NCBI GenBank assembly: GCA_033851265.1
Contig: JAWWOW010000006.1
Coordinates: 186,001 to 250,000 of the forward strand
Direction: 5' to 3'
From: JAWWOW01 sp033851265
GTDB lineage: Bacteria; Actinomycetota; Actinomycetes; JAWWOW01
DNA: 64,000 nucleotides
Shown: positions 58,662 to 64,000 of the stretch, one piece after another
Position numbering within the stretch: the first letter of the stretch is position 1
Layout: each line of letters begins with the position of its first letter
Notes under the pieces: model-generated
What the model was told of the DNA's origin: nothing
The model's input: the letters and a program-made list of their open reading frames with translations, nothing else
The model's database searches: none
Translations under genes and position numbers: made by a program

Positions 58662-61600
58662 GGCTGCTCCACCGCGGGTCCGAAGCCGAGCAGCGGCTCA
58701 GCGTCAACGGGTGCAGTGGCCAGCTTGGGGTCCTTACGGTCGATGCGGTTTTGCACGAGCAGGAAGACGGCGACCACGACAAGGAGAACCAGTGGGAACT
58801 GCGGCTTCTCCAACGATTTCACCGCAACCTGGCCGATCACGTTAGGCACGTCTCCGACCGGCGGGAGCTGGGGGGAGAACAGTGGCCGGCTAGTTTTCTG
58901 CTCGACTCCTCGCGGCTTCGGCTTGAGCGGTGGATGGGTGGCCGTCGGCGAGGGCGTACCTGCCCCCGGCGCCGGCAGGTCGGACCCGCGCGGCGGCGGC
59001 CCGACGGTGGGTGTCGGAGCGGGGGGTGGCGTGGTGCCTCCGCCGCCGCCGCCGGTGGCGGGCTTGCTCGAGTCGAGCGTGTAGTTCGCCTTGGCCGCCG
59101 AGCCCGTGTTGCCGGCAGCATCAGTCAGCCGGACGGACAGCACGTAGGTGCCATCAGGCTGCCCCGCCAGGTTGGCGGCCCACCCGGACGTGCACGAGCT
59201 CCAGTCCCGGATCACTCGACCGGAACGAGAGACCAAGCAGGTGGCCTTCGCGCCGCTCTCACCTGTCCATGCCAACGCAGGTGTGCGGTCGCTGCCCGGC
59301 GACGACGGTCGCGCGGTAAACGACGGCGCGGACGGAGCGAGCGTGTCCAGCACATAGGTCGATGTCGCCGGTGTGCCGACGTTGCCCGCGACATCGGTCA
59401 GTCGCACCGCCAAGGTGAACGTCCCGTTGGGCTGGCCGGTGAGGTCGGCCACGAACGGCGACGCGCATGTCCGCCAGTTGACGACGGTTGCGCCACCCCG
59501 CGTCAGCTTGCAGGTCGGCGTTGCTTTGGTGTCACCCGTCCATGACCACGAGACGTGCCGCGACGTCGACGGACTCACCGGCTTGCGGGTGAATCGCGGC
59601 GCAGCAGGCGCAACCGTGTCGAGGATGTACGTCGCCGTCGTGGCCGCGCTCGTGTTGCCAGAGACGTCGGTCGCGGTGACCGAGAACGTGTACGTCTTGT
59701 CGGGACGTCCGGTCAGGTTTCCGGTAAACGGCGACGTACACGCGGTCGGAGCGGTGACGACGGTGGTGCCGCCCATGAGTGAGCAGGTGAACGTCGCGCC
59801 TGGCTCGCCACCGAACGTCCACACCGGCGCGCGGTTGCGGGCCGGGCCAGTGGGTGCGCTGAAGATCGTCGGCGCAGCCGGCTGGGTGCTGTCGAGCGTG
59901 TAGCTCACCGACAACGGCGGACCGGTGTTGCCCGCGACGTCCGTCGCCGTCACGACGAATGTGTAGACGCCGTCGGGCTGACCAGACAGGTCAGCGGTGA
60001 ATGGCGAGGTGCACGCTGCCGAGGCGTTGACAACGCCGGATGGTCCGTCGACTCGGCACGTCGTCGTCGCGCCAGGCTCGGTGGTGAAGCCCCAAGCCGG
60101 CGTACGCAGGCTGCTCGGGCTTCCGGGAGAGGAGACGAGCGTCGGCGCAACCGGCGCCGTCGTGTCGAGCACGTAACCACTCGTTGACGACGGGCCGACG
60201 TTGCCGGCGGCATCGATGGCGAGCACCTCGAAGTCGTAGGTGCCGTCAGCTTTGCCGGTCAGGTCACCGACGTACGGCGACGTGCACGCGGCGAAAGCGC
60301 CAGGAATGGTCCCGTCCTTGGTAAGCCGGCACTGCGTCGTCGCGCCGCTTTCGGCCGTGAACGTCCATGCCGGGCTACGGCTCGACGAGACCGGACCGGG
60401 GGCACCGGTGATGACCGGCGCGAGAGGCGGAGTCACGTCTAACAAATAGGTGACGCTTGTGGCCGACCCGGTGTTCCCGGCGACGTCGGTTGCCCAAACC
60501 GAGAACGTGTAGAGCCCCTCGCCGCCGCCCGGAACTGATGTGTCTACCGACACGGGGCTCGTGCAGGCGCTGCGAGCCAAAATGGTCGTCGCGCCCTTCA
60601 CCACCTGGCACTCGGTGGTAGCCCCCACCTCAACAGTGAATGTCCACGTCGGAGTGGTGTCATTCCCCGCGGTGCCGTTCGGAGGGGTGAGCCCGGATAC
60701 GGCTGCACCGGTTGTATCGAGCAGGTAGTTCGAGGAGTCGCTGCCGCCGATGTTGCCGGCTGCATCGACCGAACGAACGGACAACGTGTAAAGCCCGTCC
60801 GGCTGACCGGTCAGGTCTGGCGTCGGAGAATAGGGCGAGGCACACGCCGTCCACGCGATCAGGATTGTCGGACCGCGGGTCAGTTGGCACTGCCCGGTGC
60901 CGTCCGCCGGCAGGGCGAACGACCACGTTGGCGTTCGGCTGTTCCCTGGGGAGACCGGGTTGGCGGTGATGACCGGAGTGGCCGGTGCGACGGTGTCGAG
61001 CACGTAGCTGACCGATGCTGCCGCGCCGGTGTTACCCGCCGGGTCGGTTGCGCGGACCCGGAAGGTGTACGTCCCGTCGCCCTGCGAAAGGGTCCGCGAC
61101 GCCGGTGACGTACATCCCGCCCACACGGCCGGAAGAGTTGGTCCGGCGAGCTGGCACTCGGTCGTGGCACCGGCCTCGGCCGTGAACGTGAAGCCGACAG
61201 TCGTCACGTTGCCCGGTGAGGCGGGCCCGCTGAGTGTCGGCGCGACCGGCGCGCTCGTGTCGAGCAGGTAACCCGCGCTGGCACCGGTGGGCCCGAGGTT
61301 GCCGGCCAGATCCGTGGCCCGGACCTCGAGGACGTAGGTGCCGTCGCCGGAGGCGAGAGTCGCGATACGCGGAGAGGTGCACGCAAGCCACACGGTCACC
61401 GGCGCACCATTGCGGAGCCGGCGACACTCGGTCGTGGTCAACAGATCGGTGGTGAACGTCCACGTCACCGTCGTGACGTTCGACGGACCCGTCGGTCCGC
61501 TAACGACCGGCGCGGACGGCGCAGCCTGGTCGAGCACGTACGTCGCCGTGCCGGTTGCTCCGGTGTTGCCCGCAGCGTCGGTGGCTGCGACCTGGAAGGT

Positions 61601-64000
61601 GTAGGAGCCGTCACCTTCCGAGAGCGTCGTGGCGTACGGCGACGTACAAGCTGCCCACGCGGACGTGCTCGCCGGTCCGACGACACGGCACTGGGTCGTT
61701 GAGCCCGCCTCAGCGGTGAAGCTGAACGACACCCCGGTCGCGTTCCCGGGACTCGCCGGCCCGGTGACCGATGGTGCAGCGGGAGCGGCGGTGTCGAGCC
61801 GGTAGACCGCGGTCCCCGACGACGAGGTGTTGCCAGCAGCGTCCGTGGCCCGCACCCGCATTGTGTAGGTCCCGTCGCCCTGGGAGAGGGTCAGGGCGTC
61901 CGGCGAGGTGCACGCGGCGAACGCGCCGTTGCCCGCCGGCCCATCGAGGCGGCACTGGGTCGCCGCACCCGCCTCCGCCGTGAAGCTGAAGGAGACCGCA
62001 GCGGTGTTACCGGGCGAGGTCGGGCCGGTGACCACCGGTGTCGCCGGCGCGGCTGTGTCGAGCAGGTAGCTGGCCGACCCGGCCGTGCCGACGTTCCCGG
62101 CCTGGTCAGTGGCGACCACTTCGAGGGCGTAGGTGCCGTCGCCTTGGTTCAGGTTCGCGTTGCGCGGTGACGTGCAGGATGCCCAGGCCGAGGTGCTCGT
62201 CGGACCAACCAGACGGCACTGCGTCGTCGAGCCGGCCTCCGCCGTGAAGGTGAATGTGATCGACGTGTCGTTGTCTGGCGACGGCGGGGCCACAACACTG
62301 ACGGTGGCGGGCGCGGACGTGTCGAGCACGTAGCCAGGGCTCGCTCCGATCGCTCCGGCGTTTCCGGCAGCGTCGGTCGCTTGGACCTGAAGGACATAGG
62401 TGCCGTCGCCTTGGCTGAGCGTTCGCGGCTCCGGCGACACACACGAGGTCCATCCAGTGGTGCTGCTCGGCCCGACCAAGCGGCATGACGTCGTGGAACC
62501 GGCCTCGGCCGTGAACGTCCACGACACCGAGGTGTTGACCGACGGGCCGGTCGGACCGCTCACGACTGGAGCGGCCGGCCCCGCAGTGTCGAGCACGTAG
62601 CTGCGCGAGGCGGGCAGGCCGGTGTTCCCGGCCGGGTCGGCCGCCTTCACCCGAAGCGTGTAGGTGCCGTCGCCGTCGGAGAGGGTCGGGGTGAACGGCG
62701 AGGCGCAGCCGGCGTACGTCCCGATGCCCAGCGGCCCATCGAGGCGGCACTGCGTCGTCGCGCCCGCTTCAGCCGTGAAAGTGAACGTCGGCGTCGTGTC
62801 GAGGCCGGGGCTGGCCGGGCCGGACAACGTTGGCAACGCTGGTGCCGTCGTGTCGAGGGTGTACGACGCACTGGCTGCCGGGCTGGTGTTACCGGCTGCA
62901 TCTGTTGCCGTCAGCTGGAACAGGTAGCTGCCGTCGCCCTGGCTCAACGTCGGCGTGTACGGCGAGGTGCAGACCGCAAAAGCGCCGGTCGTGGTCGGGC
63001 CGTCAACCCGGCAGCGCAACGTCGCACCCGCCTCCCCACTGAACGACCAGGTGGGGGTGGTGTCGTTGCCGAGAACGCCGGGACCCGAGTCGATGCTCGG
63101 CGTACCAGGAGCGGACCGATCGAGCACGTAGCTCGCCGACCCCGTGGGGCCGCTGTTGCCGGCCTGGTCGGTCACATACACCTCGACGGTGTAGGTCGCG
63201 TCGGGCCGAGCAGTCAGGTCGATGACGTCGGGACTGGAGCAGGGAGCGAAGGCAACGACCTGCACGGCGTTCTGCAGGAGTCGGCAACTCGCCGTCGAGG
63301 AGGCTTCCCCGACGAAGGAGAACGACGGGGTGATGCTCGACCCGGGGCTGCTCGTGATCATGCTGACGGTCGGTGCCGCCGGCGCCGTCGTGTCGAGGAC
63401 GTAATTGCTCGTCGCGACCGCGCCGGGGTTGGTGGCTGCGTCGATGGCGCGGACGCTGAAGGCGTAGGTGCCGTCCACCAGCGCGGTGAGGTCGTACGCC
63501 TTCGGTGAGCTGCAGCTCGCCCAGTCGACGATGGTGACGGCCCCGCGGGTGAGCCGGCACTCACCCGCGCCCTCGGGCAGAGTGAAGGCCCACGCCGGGG
63601 TGCGGCCCGTCGACGGGGTGACCGGGTTGCTCGTGATCGTCGGGGCGACCGGACCGGTCGTGTCGAGGACGTACGCCGGACTGACGCCGACGGCGCCGGT
63701 GTTGGTCGCCAAGTCCGTCGCTCGAACCTCGAGGGTGTAGCTGCCGTCGCCCGACGACAACGTCGGAACGTACGGCGTGGTGCAGCCAACCCACCCGGTG
63801 ACAGCTGTCGCGTTGCGAAGCACCCGGCACTCGGTGGTGGTGAACGCGTCGGACGTGAATGTCCACGTCGGCGCGGACACATTGGACGGACCAGTCGGTC
63901 CACTCACTGCCGGTCCGGACGGCGGGGTGGTGTCGAGCACGTAGCTCGCCGACCCCGTCGTACTCGTGTTGTTTGCCGCGTCGGTTACCCGCACCTCGAG
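58658..64000 (-). CDS. giant Ig-like repeat surface protein, C-terminal 1780 residues (N-terminus outside window)
   Basis: The frame is open to the window edge. At least 18 tandem Ig-like repeats of ~90 residues follow the pattern 'YVLDTxAPxxPxVxGPxxPGNxTxPxWTFTxExGATTxCRLxGPxxxxxWxxCTSPYxxxLsxGDGTYtfxVrAtDaAGNtG'. Each has two Cys, suggesting one disulfide per module. After the last repeat comes a Gly/Pro linker, then VKSLEKPQFPLVLLVVVAVFLLVQ as a single membrane anchor and a ~35-residue cytoplasmic tail. No LPxTG. Probably an adhesin or stalk. Coupled to a diguanylate cyclase. Confidence 0.9.
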   Translation of the reverse strand, partial: LEVRVTDAANNTSTTGSASYVLDTTPPSGPAVSGPTGPSNVSAPTWTFTSDAFTTTECRVLRNATAVTGWVGCTTPYVPTLSSGDGSYTLEVRATDLATNTGAVGVSPAYVLDTTGPVAPTITSNPVTPSTGRTPAWAFTLPEGAGECRLTRGAVTIVDWASCSSPKAYDLTALVDGTYAFSVRAIDAATNPGAVATSNYVLDTTAPAAPTVSMITSSPGSSITPSFSFVGEASSTASCRLLQNAVQVVAFAPCSSPDVIDLTARPDATYTVEVYVTDQAGNSGPTGSASYVLDRSAPGTPSIDSGPGVLGNDTTPTWSFSGEAGATLRCRVDGPTTTGAFAVCTSPYTPTLSQGDGSYLFQLTATDAAGNTSPAASASYTLDTTAPALPTLSGPASPGLDTTPTFTFTAEAGATTQCRLDGPLGIGTYAGCASPFTPTLSDGDGTYTLRVKAADPAGNTGLPASRSYVLDTAGPAAPVVSGPTGPSVNTSVSWTFTAEAGSTTSCRLVGPSSTTGWTSCVSPEPRTLSQGDGTYVLQVQATDAAGNAGAIGASPGYVLDTSAPATVSVVAPPSPDNDTSITFTFTAEAGSTTQCRLVGPTSTSAWASCTSPRNANLNQGDGTYALEVVATDQAGNVGTAGSASYLLDTAAPATPVVTGPTSPGNTAAVSFSFTAEAGAATQCRLDGPAGNGAFAACTSPDALTLSQGDGTYTMRVRATDAAGNTSSSGTAVYRLDTAAPAAPSVTGPASPGNATGVSFSFTAEAGSTTQCRVVGPASTSAWAACTSPYATTLSEGDGSYTFQVAATDAAGNTGATGTATYVLDQAAPSAPVVSGPTGPSNVTTVTWTFTTDLLTTTECRRLRNGAPVTVWLACTSPRIATLASGDGTYVLEVRATDLAGNLGPTGASAGYLLDTSAPVAPTLSGPASPGNVTTVGFTFTAEAGATTECQLAGPTLPAVWAGCTSPASRTLSQGDGTYTFRVRATDPAGNTGAAASVSYVLDTVAPATPVITANPVSPGNSRTPTWSFALPADGTGQCQLTRGPTILIAWTACASPYSPTPDLTGQPDGLYTLSVRSVDAAGNIGGSDSSNYLLDTTGAAVSGLTPPNGTAGNDTTPTWTFTVEVGATTECQVVKGATTILARSACTSPVSVDTSVPGGGEGLYTFSVWATDVAGNTGSATSVTYLLDVTPPLAPVITGAPGPVSSSRSPAWTFTAESGATTQCRLTKDGTIPGAFAACTSPYVGDLTGKADGTYDFEVLAIDAAGNVGPSSTSGYVLDTTAPVAPTLVSSPGSPSSLRTPAWGFTTEPGATTTCRVDGPSGVVNASAACTSPFTADLSGQPDGVYTFVVTATDVAGNTGPPLSVSYTLDSTQPAAPTIFSAPTGPARNRAPVWTFGGEPGATFTCSLMGGTTVVTAPTACTSPFTGNLTGRPDKTYTFSVTATDVSGNTSAATTATYILDTVAPAAPRFTRKPVSPSTSRHVSWSWTGDTKATPTCKLTRGGATVVNWRTCASPFVADLTGQPNGTFTLAVRLTDVAGNVGTPATSTYVLDTLAPSAPSFTARPSSPGSDRTPALAWTGESGAKATCLVSRSGRVIRDWSSCTSGWAANLAGQPDGTYVLSVRLTDAAGNTGSAAKANYTLDSSKPATGGGGGGTTPPPAPTPTVGPPPRGSDLPAPGAGTPSPTATHPPLKPKPRGVEQKTSRPLFSPQLPPVGDVPNVIGQVAVKSLEKPQFPLVLLVVVAVFLLVQNRIDRKDPKLATAPVDAEPLLGFGPAVEQP
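59060..64000 (-). repeat. tandem ~270-bp coding repeats
   Basis: About 18 direct repeats of 255-280 bp, matching the Ig-like modules, diverged at many positions but alike in blocks (for example GTGTCGAGCACGTA and GTGCACGCG on the forward strand). They invite homologous expansion and contraction. Confidence 0.85.

Noticed and set aside
59060..64000. CRISPR-like regular repeats
   Set aside because: The ~270-bp periodic blocks are in-frame protein modules, far too long and diverged for CRISPR repeats; no CRISPR array was seen anywhere in the window.

Overview
The window is 64 kb of GC-rich, densely packed actinobacterial chromosome. Its content places it in the Actinomycetes and fairly close to the replication origin. 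The cell-wall signalling cluster fhaA-fhaB-pstP-rodA-pbpA-pknA-pknB, crgA, a class E sortase and a rhomboid/cyclophilin pair sit in the order typical of origin-proximal actinobacterial DNA. pheA, serS, the proteasome activator gene bpa and DUF4446/DUF5926-type genes are nearby. Many neighbouring genes overlap by 4 bp (ATGA/GTGA), and several convergent pairs overlap at their 3' ends. GTG starts are common. I cannot name the genus from sequence alone.

Left part (1-24.6 kb). A truncated ATPase-regulator gene, tRNA-Ser(UGA), a soluble diguanylate cyclase, an MMPL transporter, a beta-propeller lipoprotein, two tandem paralogous small proteins, a fatty-acid-hydroxylase-type membrane enzyme, and a secreted parallel beta-helix protein with an LATTG cell-wall sorting signal. 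These are followed by a PucR regulator preceded by a strong inverted repeat, a quinone oxidoreductase, bpa, serS-HAD, pheA, larB-larC (nickel-pincer cofactor genes), a GT87 mannosyltransferase-like protein with an SDR, arginine deiminase, a SEC-C protein and a glycerophosphodiesterase.

Middle part (24.7-35.9 kb). A 897-residue secreted Asp-box protein with an LATTG signal; a sigma factor translationally coupled to an O6-alkylguanine-DNA methyltransferase; a TPP riboswitch-controlled CytX-type transporter, with tenA close by in a dehalogenase-tenA-fpg operon; secreted CAP-domain and LPFTG proteins; and csoR with its operator beside a histidine-rich membrane protein.

Integrative element (35,907-41,913). 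A roughly 6-kb element is inserted in the 3' end of tRNA-Leu(CAG). It is bounded by 26-bp identical att repeats and carries a tyrosine integrase. The integrase gene is flanked by arrays of 8-bp GTGARGTT boxes at about 11-bp spacing. A second, 20-bp repeat lies inside both ends. The element also has two unusual hairpin structures. Its cargo is a four-helix membrane protein of unknown function, a small basic protein, a small putative zinc-binding protein and a protein with a PD-(D/E)XK nuclease signature. No phage structural, replication or conjugation genes are visible. This cargo is the best candidate in the window for an undescribed (possibly defence) system.

Right part (42.1-64 kb). The Ser/Thr kinase-phosphatase-FHA/peptidoglycan operon; trpG/pabA-fadD on the opposite strand; class E sortase with a small membrane partner; crgA; rhomboid protease; cyclophilin; a DUF5324-like protein; and, at the edge, a giant protein with at least 18 Ig-like repeats whose stop codon overlaps the start of a membrane GGDEF diguanylate cyclase. 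Sortase E and three proteins with sorting signals lie in the same window, so surface protein display is a recurring theme.
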